Shown here: positions 21,030 to 32,302 of the stretch, in pieces
Layout: the number at the start of each line of letters is the position of its first letter
Position numbering within the stretch: the stretch's first letter is position 1
Program-made: the position numbers and the translations under genes
The notes under the pieces: generated by a model
Database searches by the model: none
What the model was told of the DNA's origin: nothing
Seen by the model: the letters and a program-made list of their open reading frames with translations, nothing else
NCBI RefSeq assembly: GCF_001875655.1
Contig: NZ_MKEQ01000001.1
Location: forward strand, 2,108,001 to 2,172,000
Reading direction: 5' to 3'
From: Enterobacter hormaechei ATCC 49162
GTDB lineage: Bacteria > Pseudomonadota > Gammaproteobacteria > Enterobacterales > Enterobacteriaceae
Length of the DNA: 64,000 bases

Positions 21030-22739
21030 ATGGCAATTGCAATTGGCCTCGATTTTGGCAGCGACTCAGTTCGCGCGCTGGCAGTGGACTGTACGACTGG
21101 CCTGGAGATAGCAACCAGCGTTGAGTGGTATCCGCGCTGGCAAGAGGGGCGCTACTGCGATGCGCCGAACAACCAGTTCCGCCACCACCCGCGTGATTAC
21201 ATTGAATCAATGGAAGCGGCGATCAAAACCGTGCTGGCGGAGCTGACGGACGCCCAGCGGGCCGATGTGGTGGGGATTGGCGTCGACAGTACCGGCTCAA
21301 CGCCTGCTCCTGTCGATGCCGAAGGCCGCGTGCTGGCGCTGCGCCCGGAATTCGCCGATAACCCGAACGCCATGTTCGTGCTGTGGAAAGACCATACCGC
21401 CGTGGAAGAGGCGGAAGCCATCACCCGCTTATGCCATCAACCAGGCAAAACGGACTACTCCCGCTACATCGGCGGGATCTACTCCAGCGAGTGGTTCTGG
21501 GCCAAGATCCTGCACGTTACCCGCGCGGACGCGTCGGTCGCACAGGCTGCGGCGTCATGGATTGAGCTGTGCGACTGGGTTCCCGCCCTGCTCTCCGGCA
21601 CCACCCGCCCGCAGGATATCCGCCGCGGCCGTTGCAGCGCCGGGCATAAATCGCTGTGGCATGAAAGCTGGGGCGGTCTGCCTCCGGCGGCGTTCTTCGA
21701 CGAACTCGACCCGATCATCAACAAAAACCTGACATACCCGCTGTTTACCGACACCTTCACCGCCGATATTCCGGTCGGCACGCTCTGTGAAGAGTGGGCG
21801 ACGCGTCTCGGCCTGCCGCAAAACGTGACCATTTCCGGCGGCGCCTTCGACTGCCATATGGGTGCCGTGGGCGCAGGTGCGCAGCCAAACACGCTGGTGA
21901 AAGTTATCGGCACCTCCACCTGTGACATTCTGACGGCAGATAAAACCAGCGTCGGCGACCGCGCGGTGAAAGGCATCTGCGGTCAGGTTGACGGCAGCGT
22001 GGTGCCTGATTTTATCGGCCTTGAAGCGGGTCAGTCCGCCTTCGGTGACATCTACGCCTGGTTTGGCCGTGTGCTCGGCTGGCCACTGGATCAGCTGGCT
22101 GTCGCGCATCCTGAACTGAAAACGCAGATTACCGCGAGCAAAAAACAGCTCCTGCCGCAGCTTACAGAAGCCTGGGCAAAAAATCCGTCTCTCGACCACC
22201 TGCCGGTCGTGCTGGACTGGTTCAACGGCCGCCGCACGCCGTTCGCCAACCAGCGTCTGAAAGGGGTGATTACCGATCTCAACCTGGCGACCGACGCGCC
22301 CGCGCTGTTTGGCGGCCTGATTGCCGCCACCGCGTTCGGCGCGCGCGCCATTATGGAGTGCTTCATCGACCAGGGCATTGACGTGAACAACGTGATGGCG
22401 CTGGGCGGCATCGCCCGTAAAAACCCGGTGATTATGCAGGCCTGCTGCGACGTGCTGAACCGGCCGCTGCAAATTGTGGCCTCCGATCAGTGCTGTGCGC
22501 TGGGCGCCGCGATTTTCGCTGCCGTGGCCGCAGGCGTTCATGCGGATATCCCGACCGCGCAACAGCATATGGCGAGCGCCGTCGAAAGTACGCTCCAGCC
22601 ACAGACTCAGCAGGCACAACGCTTTGAACAGCTTTATCAGCGCTACCAGCAATGGGCAAAAAGCGCCGAACTTCACTATCTCCCTGTCGCCGCCCCGGCC
22701 AAAAGCACCGCGGACACTACGGCAACCCTGACACATTAA
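21030..22739 (+). CDS. araB: L-ribulokinase
   Basis: Phosphorylates L-ribulose to L-ribulose 5-phosphate. 569 residues from the ATG at 21030 ([17 protein letters not shown]), which has GGATGGAG upstream; 13 extra codons of open frame before it are not used. It is a FGGY-family kinase: the phosphate loop [11 protein letters not shown] (residues 5-15) and the C-terminal glycine-rich [11 protein letters not shown] (about residues 457-467) are present. First gene of araBAD. Confidence 0.97.
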   Translation: MAIAIGLDFGSDSVRALAVDCTTGLEIATSVEWYPRWQEGRYCDAPNNQFRHHPRDYIESMEAAIKTVLAELTDAQRADVVGIGVDSTGSTPAPVDAEGRVLALRPEFADNPNAMFVLWKDHTAVEEAEAITRLCHQPGKTDYSRYIGGIYSSEWFWAKILHVTRADASVAQAAASWIELCDWVPALLSGTTRPQDIRRGRCSAGHKSLWHESWGGLPPAAFFDELDPIINKNLTYPLFTDTFTADIPVGTLCEEWATRLGLPQNVTISGGAFDCHMGAVGAGAQPNTLVKVIGTSTCDILTADKTSVGDRAVKGICGQVDGSVVPDFIGLEAGQSAFGDIYAWFGRVLGWPLDQLAVAHPELKTQITASKKQLLPQLTEAWAKNPSLDHLPVVLDWFNGRRTPFANQRLKGVITDLNLATDAPALFGGLIAATAFGARAIMECFIDQGIDVNNVMALGGIARKNPVIMQACCDVLNRPLQIVASDQCCALGAAIFAAVAAGVHADIPTAQQHMASAVESTLQPQTQQAQRFEQLYQRYQQWAKSAELHYLPVAAPAKSTADTTATLTH

Positions 22740-22749
22740 GGACACGATG

Positions 22750-24252
22750 ATGACCATTTTTAATAATTATGAAGTGTGGTTTGTGATTGGCAGCCAGCAT
22801 TTGTACGGACCGGAAGCGTTGCAGCAGGTGACGAAACACGCGGAGCACGTTGTGAATGCGCTGAACGCGGAAGCTAAACTGCCGTGCAAACTGGTGCTGA
22901 AGCCGCTGGGAACCACCCCGGACGAAATCACCAACATCTGCCGCGATGCCAATTACGACGACAAATGCGCCGGCCTGGTGGTGTGGCTGCACACCTTCTC
23001 ACCGGCCAAAATGTGGATCAACGGCCTGGCTATCCTCAACAAACCGCTGCTGCAATTCCACACGCAGTTCAACGCCTCCCTGCCGTGGGACAGCATCGAC
23101 ATGGACTTTATGAACCTGAACCAGACCGCGCACGGCGGCCGCGAGTTCGGCTTCATCGGCGCGCGTATGCGTCAACAGCATGCCGTGGTGACCGGCCACT
23201 GGCAGGACGGCCAGGCACAAAAACGCATTGGCTCCTGGATGCGTCAGGCGGTCTCCAAGCAGGATACCCGTCACCTGAAAGTGGTGCGTTTCGGCGACAA
23301 CATGCGCGAAGTGGCGGTTACTGACGGTGATAAAGTGGCCGCACAGATCAAGTTTGGCTTCTCCGTCAACACCTGGGCGGTGGGCGACCTGGTGCAGGTG
23401 GTGAACGACATCAGCGATGGCGACGTTAACGCGCTGGTGGACGAGTACGAAAGCAGCTACCGCCTGACGCCTGCGGCACAGGTCAACGGCGACAAGCGCC
23501 AGAACGTGCTGGATGCCGCTCGAATTGAGCTGGGCATGAAGCGTTTTCTGGAACAGGGCGGCTTCCATGCCTTCACCACCACCTTTGAAGACCTCCACGG
23601 CCTGAAACAGCTCCCGGGACTGGCGGTACAACGTCTGATGCAGCAGGGCTACGGCTTTGCGGGCGAAGGCGACTGGAAAACTGCCGCTCTGCTTCGCATC
23701 ATGAAGGTGATGTCGACCGGTCTACAGGGCGGCACCTCTTTTATGGAGGACTACACCTACCACTTCGAGAACGGCAACGATCTGGTGCTCGGCTCGCACA
23801 TGCTGGAAGTGTGTCCCTCCATCGCGGTTGAAGAGAAACCGATCCTCGACGTGCAGTACCTCGGTATTGGCGGCAAAGCGGATCCGGCCCGTCTGATCTT
23901 CAACACCCGTACCGGCCCGGCCATCAACGCCAGCCTGATCGACCTCGGCGACCGCTTCCGCCTGCTGGTGAACTGCGTCGATGCGGTTGAAACCCCGCAC
24001 TCTCTGCCGAAGCTGCCGGTCGCCAACGCGTTGTGGAAAGCGCAGCCTGATCTGCCAACCGCGTCAGAGGCCTGGATCCTGGCGGGTGGCGCGCACCACA
24101 CCGTCTTCAGCCACGCGCTTGACCTGAACGATATGCGTCAGTTCGCCGAGTTGCACGACATCGAGCTGACCGTGATTGATAACGACACCCGTCTGCCAGC
24201 CTTTAAAGACGCGCTGCGCTGGAACGAAGTCTATTACGGTACAAAACGCTAA
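22750..24252 (+). CDS. araA: L-arabinose isomerase
   Basis: Manganese-dependent isomerase of L-arabinose to L-ribulose. 500 residues, as in E. coli, counted from the second of two tandem ATG codons (22747 is the other). The family segment [15 protein letters not shown] (about residues 8-22) and the metal-site region near residues 306-350 ([15 protein letters not shown]) are conserved. It starts 10 bp after araB. Confidence 0.97.
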   Translation: MTIFNNYEVWFVIGSQHLYGPEALQQVTKHAEHVVNALNAEAKLPCKLVLKPLGTTPDEITNICRDANYDDKCAGLVVWLHTFSPAKMWINGLAILNKPLLQFHTQFNASLPWDSIDMDFMNLNQTAHGGREFGFIGARMRQQHAVVTGHWQDGQAQKRIGSWMRQAVSKQDTRHLKVVRFGDNMREVAVTDGDKVAAQIKFGFSVNTWAVGDLVQVVNDISDGDVNALVDEYESSYRLTPAAQVNGDKRQNVLDAARIELGMKRFLEQGGFHAFTTTFEDLHGLKQLPGLAVQRLMQQGYGFAGEGDWKTAALLRIMKVMSTGLQGGTSFMEDYTYHFENGNDLVLGSHMLEVCPSIAVEEKPILDVQYLGIGGKADPARLIFNTRTGPAINASLIDLGDRFRLLVNCVDAVETPHSLPKLPVANALWKAQPDLPTASEAWILAGGAHHTVFSHALDLNDMRQFAELHDIELTVIDNDTRLPAFKDALRWNEVYYGTKR

Positions 24253-24260
24253 GTACGCAA

Positions 24261-24328
24261 TGCCCGGTGGCACTGCGTTTACCGGGCCTACGATCCTGTA
24301 GGCCGGATAAGCGAAGCGCCATCCGGCA
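24261..24328. repeat. BIME (pair of REP sequences) between araA and araD
   Basis: Two REP-type units face each other: TGCCCGGTGGCACTGCGTTT followed by ACCGGGCCTAC, and GTAGGCCGGATAAGCGAAGC followed by GCCATCCGGCA. Each forms an imperfect stem. Inside an operon such elements stabilise the upstream message and lower expression of the downstream gene; E. coli also has one at this place. Confidence 0.85.
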
Positions 24329-24340
24329 CTGGAGACAACC

Positions 24341-25036
24341 ATGTTAGAAGATCTCAAACGTCAGGTGCTCGAAGCCAACCTGGCGCTGCCAAAACATAAC
24401 CTGGTGACCCTGACCTGGGGCAACGTCAGCGCCGTTGACCGGGAAAAAGGGCTATTCGTGATCAAGCCTTCGGGCGTGGATTACACGGTGATGACCGCAG
24501 AAGATATGGTGGTGGTCAGCATCGAAACGGGTGAAGTGGTGGAAGGCAACAAAAAACCCTCTTCCGATACGCCCACCCACCGCCTGCTGTATCAGGCCTT
24601 CCCGACCATTGGCGGCATTGTGCACACCCATTCGCGTCACGCGACCATCTGGGCGCAGGCGGGCCAGTCCATTCCGGCTACCGGTACCACCCACGCGGAC
24701 TACTTCTACGGCACCATTCCCTGCACGCGTCTGATGACCGATGCGGAGATCAACGGTGAATACGAGTGGGAAACGGGGAACGTGATTGTCGAAACCTTTG
24801 AAAAACAGGGTATCGACGCGGCGCAAATGCCCGGCGTACTGGTGCACTCCCACGGCCCGTTTGCCTGGGGTAAAAATGCGGAAGATGCGGTGCATAACGC
24901 GATCGTGCTGGAAGAAGTTGCCTACATGGGGATCTTCTGCCGCCAGCTGGCGCCGCAACTGCCGGATATGCAGCAAACCCTGCTGGATAAGCATTACCTG
25001 CGCAAACACGGCGCGAAAGCGTATTACGGGCAATAG
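24341..25036 (+). CDS. araD: L-ribulose-5-phosphate 4-epimerase
   Basis: Zinc-dependent class II aldolase-family enzyme that turns L-ribulose 5-phosphate into D-xylulose 5-phosphate, the last step into the pentose phosphate pathway. 231 residues, as in E. coli. The zinc ligands lie in HTHSRHA (about residues 95-101, with His95 and His97) and in HSHGPF (His171). GGAG lies before the ATG, separated from araA by a BIME. Confidence 0.97.
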   Translation: MLEDLKRQVLEANLALPKHNLVTLTWGNVSAVDREKGLFVIKPSGVDYTVMTAEDMVVVSIETGEVVEGNKKPSSDTPTHRLLYQAFPTIGGIVHTHSRHATIWAQAGQSIPATGTTHADYFYGTIPCTRLMTDAEINGEYEWETGNVIVETFEKQGIDAAQMPGVLVHSHGPFAWGKNAEDAVHNAIVLEEVAYMGIFCRQLAPQLPDMQQTLLDKHYLRKHGAKAYYGQ

Positions 25037-25039
25037 AGT

Positions 25040-25070
25040 GTAGGCCGGATAAGCGCAGCGCCATCCGGCT
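25040..25070. repeat. REP sequence after araD
   Basis: GTAGGCCGGATAAGCGCAGC followed by GCCATCCGGCT, the same unit as the second one between araA and araD. Confidence 0.8.
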
Positions 25071-25079
25071 AAGCAGACA

Positions 25080-25095
25080 CTGTATAAAACCCCAG
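25080..25095. promoter_or_regulatory. LexA box of polB
   Basis: CTGTATAAAACCCCAG fits CTG-N10-CAG, at the position of the E. coli polB (dinA) SOS box, which reads almost the same. It overlaps the likely -35 region. Confidence 0.85.
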
Positions 25096-25108
25096 CAAAC
25101 CCACCTCA

Positions 25109-25135
25109 ACCAGGCTATAATCAGGCCTGGTTTTG
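25109..25135 (+). promoter_or_regulatory. polB -10 box inside a terminator-like hairpin
   Basis: The stem ACCAGGC/GCCTGGT followed by TTTTG can end araBAD transcription. Its loop holds TATAAT (25116-25121), the likely -10 box of polB, so the two signals are nested. E. coli has the same layout. Confidence 0.6.
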
Positions 25136-25152
25136 TTTTATGGGATAGCGGC

Positions 25153-27510
25153 GTGGCACAGGCGCAAGAAGGCTTTTTACTGACCCGACACTGGCGGGAT
25201 ACCCCTCAGGGTACGGAGGTTGCGTTCTGGCTGGCAACGGACAACGGTCCGCTGCACGTTACGCTGCCGCCGCAGGAGTCCGTGGCTTTTATTCCCGAAC
25301 ACCACGTCGAAAAGGTCAAACAGCTGCTGCACGGTGAAAACGGCTGGCGCCTCACGCCGCTTGAACTGAAAGATTTTCATCGCCAGCCCGTGCATGGCCT
25401 CTACTGCCGCGCCCATCGCCAGCTGATGCGCTATGAAAAACTGCTCCGCGACGCGGGCGTGACGCTCTACGAAGCGGATATCCGTCCACCGGAACGTTTT
25501 CTGATGGAGCGGTTTATCACTGCCCCCGTCTGGGTGGACGGCACCGCGCAGAACAGCAGTCTCGTTAACGCGCGCCTCAAGCCTAACCCGAATTATCGTC
25601 CACCGCTGAAGTGGGTCTCGCTGGATATAGAAACGACCCGCCACGGTGAACTGTACTGCATCGGCCTTGAAGGCTGCGGGCAGCGGGTTGTCTATATGCT
25701 CGGGCCGCCGAACGGCGATGCGTCCGCGCTGGATTTTCATCTGGAGTACGTTAACAGCCGCCCGCAACTGCTGGAGAAGCTTAACCAGTGGTTTGCCGAG
25801 CATGACCCGGATGTATTGATCGGCTGGAACGTGGTGCAATTTGACCTGCGCGTGCTGCAAAAACATGCCGAGCGTTACCGCATCCCGCTGATGCTGGGGC
25901 GCGGCAACAGTGAGCTGGAGTGGCGCGAGCACGGATTTAAGAACGGCGTGTTCTTTGCCCAGGCCAACGGTCGCCTGATTATCGACGGCATCGAGGCGCT
26001 GAAATCGGCCTTCTGGAACTTCTCGTCTTTCTCGCTAGAAGCGGTAGCACAGGAATTGCTCGGTGAAGGCAAATCCATCGACAATCCCTGGGACCGAATG
26101 GACGAGATCGACCGGCGCTTTAACGAGGATAAACCGGCGCTCGCTACCTATAACCTGAAAGATTGCGAGCTGGTGACGCAGATTTTCCACAAAACCGAGA
26201 TCATGCCCTTCCTGCTTGAGCGCGCAACGGTAAACGGTCTCGCGGTCGACAGGCACGGCGGCTCGGTAGCGGCCTTCAGCCACCTCTATTTCCCGCGGAT
26301 GCATCGGGCGGGCTATGTCGCGCCTAATCTCGGGGACGTGCCGCCGCAGGCCAGCCCCGGCGGTTACGTGATGGACTCCCGGCCAGGATTATATGACTCC
26401 GTTCTGGTACTGGATTATAAAAGCCTGTACCCGTCGATTATCCGCACGTTCCTGATTGACCCGGTGGGGCTGGTGGAGGGGATGGCGCAGCCAGACGATG
26501 CGCACAGCACCGAAGGTTTTCTCGGGGCACGCTTCTCGCGCGAAAAACACTGCCTGCCTGAAATTGTGGGCAACATCTGGCACGGCCGGGACGAGGCGAA
26601 ACGCCACGGCAATAAGCCGCTGTCACAGGCGCTGAAAATCATTATGAACGCCTTTTACGGCGTGCTGGGCACCAGCGCCTGCCGCTTCTTTGATCCCCGT
26701 CTGGCGTCGTCCATCACCATGCGCGGGCACGACATTATGCGCCAGACAAAAGCGCTGATCGAATCCCGGGGCTATGACGTGATTTATGGCGACACCGACT
26801 CCACCTTTGTCTGGCTGAAAGCCGCCCATTCAGAAGACGATGCCGCGCAAATCGGCAAAGAACTGGTCGCTTTCGTGAACGCCTGGTGGCAGGAACAATT
26901 GCAAAAAGAGCGGTTAACCAGCGCGTTAGAGCTGGAGTTTGAAACCCATTTCGCCCGCTTTTTAATGCCGACCATTCGCGGGACCGACCAGGGCAGCAAG
27001 AAGCGCTACGCCGGACTGATTCAGGAAGGCAACACGCAGCGGATGGTGTTTAAAGGGCTGGAGACAGTGCGCACCGACTGGACGCCGCTGGCGCAGCAGT
27101 TCCAGCAGACACTCTATCTGCGGGTGTTTCGCAATGAGCCTTATCAGGATTATGTGCGCGACACCATCGCCAGCCTGATGGCGGGCGAACTTGACGCGCA
27201 GCTGGTGTATCGCAAGCGCCTGCGCCGCCCGCTGGCGGAGTATCAGCGTAACGTTCCCCCCCCCGTGCGTGCCGCGCGGCTGGCGGACGAAGAGAACGTT
27301 CGCCGGGGACGCGCGCCGCAGTATCAGAACCGGGGAACAATCAAATACGTCTGGACAACTAACGGTCCGGAGCCCGTTGATTACCAGCAGTCTCCGTTCG
27401 ATTACGATCACTACCTCACCCGCCAGCTTCAGCCGGTTGCGGAGGGAATTTTACCGTTCATCGATGACGACTTTGCTACACTAGTGACAGGACAACTTGG
27501 GCTATTTTGA
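25153..27510 (+). CDS. polB: DNA polymerase II
   Basis: SOS-induced family B DNA polymerase with 3'-5' exonuclease, used in replication restart and repair. 785 residues (E. coli 783) with a GTG start. The exonuclease motif [12 protein letters not shown] (about residues 156-166) is followed by the polymerase motifs [10 protein letters not shown] (about residues 419-428) and YGDTDST (about residues 545-551), all intact. A LexA box lies upstream. Confidence 0.97.
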   Translation: MAQAQEGFLLTRHWRDTPQGTEVAFWLATDNGPLHVTLPPQESVAFIPEHHVEKVKQLLHGENGWRLTPLELKDFHRQPVHGLYCRAHRQLMRYEKLLRDAGVTLYEADIRPPERFLMERFITAPVWVDGTAQNSSLVNARLKPNPNYRPPLKWVSLDIETTRHGELYCIGLEGCGQRVVYMLGPPNGDASALDFHLEYVNSRPQLLEKLNQWFAEHDPDVLIGWNVVQFDLRVLQKHAERYRIPLMLGRGNSELEWREHGFKNGVFFAQANGRLIIDGIEALKSAFWNFSSFSLEAVAQELLGEGKSIDNPWDRMDEIDRRFNEDKPALATYNLKDCELVTQIFHKTEIMPFLLERATVNGLAVDRHGGSVAAFSHLYFPRMHRAGYVAPNLGDVPPQASPGGYVMDSRPGLYDSVLVLDYKSLYPSIIRTFLIDPVGLVEGMAQPDDAHSTEGFLGARFSREKHCLPEIVGNIWHGRDEAKRHGNKPLSQALKIIMNAFYGVLGTSACRFFDPRLASSITMRGHDIMRQTKALIESRGYDVIYGDTDSTFVWLKAAHSEDDAAQIGKELVAFVNAWWQEQLQKERLTSALELEFETHFARFLMPTIRGTDQGSKKRYAGLIQEGNTQRMVFKGLETVRTDWTPLAQQFQQTLYLRVFRNEPYQDYVRDTIASLMAGELDAQLVYRKRLRRPLAEYQRNVPPPVRAARLADEENVRRGRAPQYQNRGTIKYVWTTNGPEPVDYQQSPFDYDHYLTRQLQPVAEGILPFIDDDFATLVTGQLGLF

Positions 27511-27637
27511 CGCGTGACGAAACCGTTGCCATCCAGTACCATAGCGCCCTTTCCATTCCCGGACCCATTTTTCGATGACCGTCTTTTTTGACGGGGTCGA
27601 ACTATTGCCTGCAATTAAAGATTAGAGCCGAACAACT

Positions 27638-30544
27638 ATGCCTTTTACACTTGGTCAACGCTGGATCAGCGATACAGAAAGCGAACTTGGATTAGGAACC
27701 GTCGTTGCCGTCGATGCGCGCATGGTTACCCTCCTTTTCCCTGCTACCGGTGAAAACCGCCTGTACGCTCGCAATGACTCCCCTGTTACCCGCGTAATGT
27801 TCAACCCGGGTGACACCGTGACCAGCCACGAGGGCTGGCAGCTGAAGGTTGAAGACGTAAAAGAAGAGAATGGACTGCTCGCCTACATCGGAACGCGTCT
27901 TGATACCGACGAGACGAATGTCATCCTGCGCGAAGTGCTGCTCGACAGCAAACTGGTTTTCAGCAAGCCGCAGGACCGTCTGTTTGCCGGGCAAATCGAC
28001 CGAATGGATCGCTTCTCCCTGCGCTACCGCGCGCGTAAGTTCCAGAGTGAACAGTACCGCATGCCGTGGAGCGGCCTGCGCGGTCAGCGTACCAGCCTGA
28101 TCCCCCACCAGCTGAATATCGCCCATGATGTGGGCCGTCGCCATGCGCCTCGCGTGCTGCTGGCTGACGAAGTGGGCCTGGGTAAAACCATCGAAGCAGG
28201 CATGATCCTGCACCAGCAGCTGCTCTCTGGCGCCGCCGAGCGCGTGCTGATTGTGGTGCCGGAAACGCTGCAACACCAGTGGCTGGTCGAAATGCTGCGC
28301 CGCTTTAACCTGCGCTTCTCCCTGTTCGACGACGAGCGCTATGCCGAAGCCCAGCACGACGCGGACAACCCGTTTGAAACCGAACAGCTGGTGATCTGCT
28401 CCCTGGACTTCGTGCGCCGCAGCAAGCAGCGCCTGGAGCACCTGTGCGACGCGGAATGGGATCTGATGGTCGTCGACGAAGCACACCACCTCGTCTGGAG
28501 CGAAGACGCGCCAAGCCGTGAATACATGGCGATTGAGCAGCTTGTCGAGCGCGTACCGGGCGTTCTGCTGCTGACCGCAACGCCGGAGCAGCTGGGCCTT
28601 GAGAGCCACTTCGCCCGTCTGCGCCTGCTCGACCCGAACCGCTTCCACGATTTTGAGCAGTTTGTTGAGGAACAGAAAAACTACCGTCCGGTGGCAGACG
28701 CCGTCGCGCTGCTGCTGGCAGGTAATCGTCTCTCTAACGATGAACTTAACACCCTGAGCGATCTGATTGGCGAGCAGGATATCGAGCCGCTTTTGCAGGC
28801 CGCGAACAGCGACAGCGATAACGCGGGATCTGCGCGTAAAGAGCTGATCGACATGCTGATGGACCGTCACGGCACCAGCCGCGTGCTGTTCCGTAACACC
28901 CGTAACGGCGTGAAGGGGTTCCCGAAACGCGAGCTGCACACCATCAAACTGCCGCTGCCGACCCAGTACCAGACGGCGATTAAAGTCTCCGGCATTATGG
29001 GCACCCGTAAATCTGCGGAAGATCGCGCGCGCGACATGCTCTACCCGGAGCAGATTTATCAGGAATTTGAAGGGGACACCGGCACCTGGTGGAACTTCGA
29101 TCCGCGCGTGGAGTGGTTGATGGGTTATCTGACCGCGCACCGTTCCCGGAAGGTGCTGGTGATCTGCGCCAAAGCAGCCACCGCCCTGCAACTGGAACAA
29201 GTGCTGCGCGAGCGCGAAGGTATTCGCGCTGCCGTGTTCCACGAAGGCATGTCTATTGTCGAGCGCGACCGCGCCGCAGCCTGGTTTAGTGAAGAGGACA
29301 GCGGCGCGCAGGTTATGCTGTGCTCCGAAATCGGTTCTGAAGGCCGTAACTTCCAGTTCGCCAGCAATCTGGTGATGTTCGATCTGCCGTTTAACCCGGA
29401 TCTGCTGGAGCAGCGTATCGGGCGTCTGGATCGTATCGGTCAGGCGCATGATATTCAGATCCACGTGCCGTATCTGGAGAAAACCGCCCAGTCCGTTCTG
29501 GTTCGCTGGTATCACGAAGGTCTGGATGCGTTTGAACACACCTGCCCGACCGGTCGCACCATTTACGATCAGGTGCATGCGGATCTGATCGGTTACCTCG
29601 CGGCCCCGGAAAACACCGAGGGTTTTGATGAGCTGATCAAGTCCTGCCGCGAGAAGCACGACGCCCTGAAAGCCCAGCTGGAACAGGGGCGCGATCGCCT
29701 GCTGGAGATCCACTCCAACGGCGGTGAAAAAGCGCAGCAGCTTGCCGAAAGCATCGAAGAACAGGACGACGACACCAGCCTGATCAGCTTCTCTATGAAC
29801 CTGTTCGACATCGTCGGCATTAACCAGGACGATCGCGGTGAGAACATGATCGTCCTGACCCCGTCCGATCATATGCTGGTGCCGGATTTCCCGGGCCTGC
29901 CGGAAGACGGTTGCACTATCACCTTTGAGCGTGATGTGGCGCTGTCGCGCGAAGACGCACAGTTCATCACCTGGGAACACCCGCTGATCCGCAACGGTCT
30001 GGATCTGATCCTCTCCGGCGATACCGGCAGCAGCACCATCTCCCTGTTGAAGAACAAAGCCTTGCCTGTGGGCACACTGCTGGTGGAGCTGATCTACGTT
30101 GTGGAAGCGCAGGCGCCGAAACAGCTTCAGCTTAACCGCTTCCTGCCGCCAACGCCGGTGCGTCTGCTGCTGGATAAAAACGGTACAAATCTGGCCGGTC
30201 AGGTGGAGTTTGAAAGCTTCAACCGTCAGCTGAGCGCGGTGAACCGTCATACCGGCAGCAAGCTGGTGAATGCGGTGCAACAGGACGTGCATGCCATTCT
30301 GCAACTGGGTGAAACCCAGGCCGAAAAAGCGGCCAGAGCGCTGATCGATGCGGCGCGCAGTGAAGCCGGTGAGAAGCTGTCTGCCGAGCGGTCGCGTCTG
30401 GAAGCGTTGAAAGCGGTGAACCCGAACATTCGTGACGATGAACTGGCCGCAATCGAGAGCAACCGCCAGCAGGTACTGGAAAGCCTGAATCAGGCGGGAT
30501 GGCGTCTCGACGCCCTGCGTCTTATCGTTGTGACGCATCAGTAA
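27638..30544 (+). CDS. rapA: RNA polymerase-associated ATPase RapA (HepA)
   Basis: Swi2/Snf2-family ATPase that binds RNA polymerase and recycles it after transcription. 968 residues, as in E. coli. N-terminal Tudor-like domains are followed by the helicase core: [15 protein letters not shown] (about residues 171-185) and the DEAHHL box (about residues 280-285), then motifs V and VI ([12 protein letters not shown], about residues 594-605). Its own promoter is likely in the 127-bp gap after polB. Confidence 0.97.
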   Translation: MPFTLGQRWISDTESELGLGTVVAVDARMVTLLFPATGENRLYARNDSPVTRVMFNPGDTVTSHEGWQLKVEDVKEENGLLAYIGTRLDTDETNVILREVLLDSKLVFSKPQDRLFAGQIDRMDRFSLRYRARKFQSEQYRMPWSGLRGQRTSLIPHQLNIAHDVGRRHAPRVLLADEVGLGKTIEAGMILHQQLLSGAAERVLIVVPETLQHQWLVEMLRRFNLRFSLFDDERYAEAQHDADNPFETEQLVICSLDFVRRSKQRLEHLCDAEWDLMVVDEAHHLVWSEDAPSREYMAIEQLVERVPGVLLLTATPEQLGLESHFARLRLLDPNRFHDFEQFVEEQKNYRPVADAVALLLAGNRLSNDELNTLSDLIGEQDIEPLLQAANSDSDNAGSARKELIDMLMDRHGTSRVLFRNTRNGVKGFPKRELHTIKLPLPTQYQTAIKVSGIMGTRKSAEDRARDMLYPEQIYQEFEGDTGTWWNFDPRVEWLMGYLTAHRSRKVLVICAKAATALQLEQVLREREGIRAAVFHEGMSIVERDRAAAWFSEEDSGAQVMLCSEIGSEGRNFQFASNLVMFDLPFNPDLLEQRIGRLDRIGQAHDIQIHVPYLEKTAQSVLVRWYHEGLDAFEHTCPTGRTIYDQVHADLIGYLAAPENTEGFDELIKSCREKHDALKAQLEQGRDRLLEIHSNGGEKAQQLAESIEEQDDDTSLISFSMNLFDIVGINQDDRGENMIVLTPSDHMLVPDFPGLPEDGCTITFERDVALSREDAQFITWEHPLIRNGLDLILSGDTGSSTISLLKNKALPVGTLLVELIYVVEAQAPKQLQLNRFLPPTPVRLLLDKNGTNLAGQVEFESFNRQLSAVNRHTGSKLVNAVQQDVHAILQLGETQAEKAARALIDAARSEAGEKLSAERSRLEALKAVNPNIRDDELAAIESNRQQVLESLNQAGWRLDALRLIVVTHQ

Positions 30545-30556
30545 GCGGAGCGCAAG

Positions 30557-31216
30557 ATGATAATGGAGCCCTACAATCCCCCGATGGATCCGTGGCTGGT
30601 CATTCTGTATCAGGACGAGCACATTATGGTGGTCAACAAGCCGAGCGGCTTGTTGTCCGTGCCGGGGCGTCTGGACGAGCATAAAGACAGCGTGATGACG
30701 CGTATCCAGCGTGATTATCCTGAGGCCGAGTCTGTCCATCGTCTGGATATGGCGACCAGCGGTGTGATTGTGGTGGCGCTGAATAAAACGGCAGAACGCG
30801 AGCTGAAGCGTCAGTTCCGCGAGCGTGAGCCGAAGAAGCAGTATGTCGCGCGCGTCTGGGGTCATCCGGCGCAGGCGGAAGGGCTGGTAGATTTACCGCT
30901 GATTTGCGACTGGCCGAACCGGCCTAAGCAGAAAGTGTGTTATGAAACCGGCAAGGCCGCGCAAACCGAGTATGAAGTGCTGGAGTATGCGCCAGATAAC
31001 ACCGCGCGCGTCCTGCTAAAACCGATTACCGGGCGCTCCCACCAGCTGCGAGTGCATATGCTTGCGCTGGGTCATCCTATTCTGGGGGACAGATTCTATG
31101 CGCCGCCGGAAGCGCTGGCGTTAGCGCCGCGCCTGCAACTGCATGCGCAGACGCTCACCATCACCCACCCGGCGTTCGGCAACGCCATGACCTTTAAGGC
31201 GCCGGTGGATTTCTGA
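30557..31216 (+). CDS. rluA: 23S rRNA and tRNA pseudouridine synthase RluA
   Basis: Makes pseudouridine at position 746 of 23S rRNA and 32 of some tRNAs. 219 residues, as in E. coli. The catalytic motif HRLDMATSGV (about residues 61-70, Asp64 is the nucleophile) and the C-terminal KPITGRSHQLRVH are present. It begins 12 bp after rapA and is convergent with djlA. Confidence 0.97.
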   Translation: MIMEPYNPPMDPWLVILYQDEHIMVVNKPSGLLSVPGRLDEHKDSVMTRIQRDYPEAESVHRLDMATSGVIVVALNKTAERELKRQFREREPKKQYVARVWGHPAQAEGLVDLPLICDWPNRPKQKVCYETGKAAQTEYEVLEYAPDNTARVLLKPITGRSHQLRVHMLALGHPILGDRFYAPPEALALAPRLQLHAQTLTITHPAFGNAMTFKAPVDF

Positions 31217-31248
31217 AAAAATGGCCCGACAGTGTCGGGCCATTTTTT
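31216..31248. terminator. Bidirectional terminator rluA/djlA
   Basis: Perfect 15-bp stem AAAAAATGGCCCGAC/GTCGGGCCATTTTTT with the loop AGT, which puts a T run after the stem on both strands. It abuts both stop codons. Confidence 0.93.
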
Positions 31249-32063
31249 TATTTGAAACCTTTCTGCTCTTTAATCAGCTCGTAGGCTTTCTGGATTTCCT
31301 GCGCTTTCTGTTTCGCCATCTCCATCATCTCTGGCGGCAGACCTTTCGCCACCAGCTTATCCGGATGGTGCTCGCTCATCAGTTTGCGATAGGCGCGTTT
31401 GATGGTCGTGGCATCGTCAGAGGGCTTCACGCCAAGCACGTTACAGGCATCTTCAAGCGTAGGGCCACGCTGCGCCTGCTGCCAGCCGCCGCCAGAGGAT
31501 TGGTGCTGATAACCGCCGCCAAAGTGCGCGCCACCCTGCATCATGCGCAGGAACTGGTCGAACTGCATGCGGGAAATGCCCAGCTCTTCGGCAATCACAT
31601 ACAGAACGTCCCGTTCATTCGGATGCAGAGAACCATCCGCGAAGGCAGCCTGGATTTGAATTTCCAGAAACATCCGAATTAAATCAAAGCGCCCGAAACA
31701 GATGCTACGGAACTGCCGCATTTTTTCACGCAGCGGGTAGTGATCGGATTTGCCAATCCGAAACGCATTCTGCGCCGCGATGCGGGATTCGCCGTGCAAA
31801 TTCATGCGATCCATAAAGACGCTGGCAACCTGAATATCGGCTTCCGTTACGCGCCCTTTTGATTTGGTTAAATGCCCCATCACCTCGAAGGTGGTGGAGA
31901 AAAAGAGTGACTGGCGCTCGCGCTGGTTGGCAAACCAGGCCATTTTGCGGCTGCGTGCTTTGTCAAACATATGGCCGATAATGAGGCCAAGAACGACACC
32001 CCAGAATCCGGCACCCATAATAATTGCGAACGCAACGCCGATTATTTTACCCCAATACTGCAT
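31248..32063 (-). CDS. djlA: Membrane-anchored DnaJ-like co-chaperone DjlA
   Basis: DnaK co-chaperone anchored in the inner membrane; in E. coli it affects the Rcs phosphorelay. 271 residues, as in E. coli. One N-terminal membrane segment (about residues 7-30, with the glycine-rich dimerisation pattern) is followed by a TerB-like middle region, a Gly/Gln-rich linker and a C-terminal J domain with the HPD motif (SEHHPDK, about residue 235). Confidence 0.96.
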   Translation of the reverse strand: MQYWGKIIGVAFAIIMGAGFWGVVLGLIIGHMFDKARSRKMAWFANQRERQSLFFSTTFEVMGHLTKSKGRVTEADIQVASVFMDRMNLHGESRIAAQNAFRIGKSDHYPLREKMRQFRSICFGRFDLIRMFLEIQIQAAFADGSLHPNERDVLYVIAEELGISRMQFDQFLRMMQGGAHFGGGYQHQSSGGGWQQAQRGPTLEDACNVLGVKPSDDATTIKRAYRKLMSEHHPDKLVAKGLPPEMMEMAKQKAQEIQKAYELIKEQKGFK

Positions 32064-32302
32064 ATACTCCCCGAATGGTCATGTTCCTGGCCGACGCAAC
32101 GCCATCATTACAGTGGTCGCGCCACGGTCAATTGAGGGACATCGCCTATAATTTGCATTATCATACTCGTCATTCGATAGCGAGCCTAACACTCTGGCGC
32201 GCAAACGGGCAGGATTAACGCTGGTACTGCGCTGATGAGTAAGATAGTCTCTGAGCGTTTGTAAGCCGTAGCCACTGATGACGGAACAATAAAATACAAC
32301 GT

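Noticed and set aside
27692..30865. 1057-codon minus-strand frame opposite rapA and rluA
   Set aside because: Shadow frame created by codon bias of rapA; rapA itself is unmistakable and the antisense product resembles nothing known.
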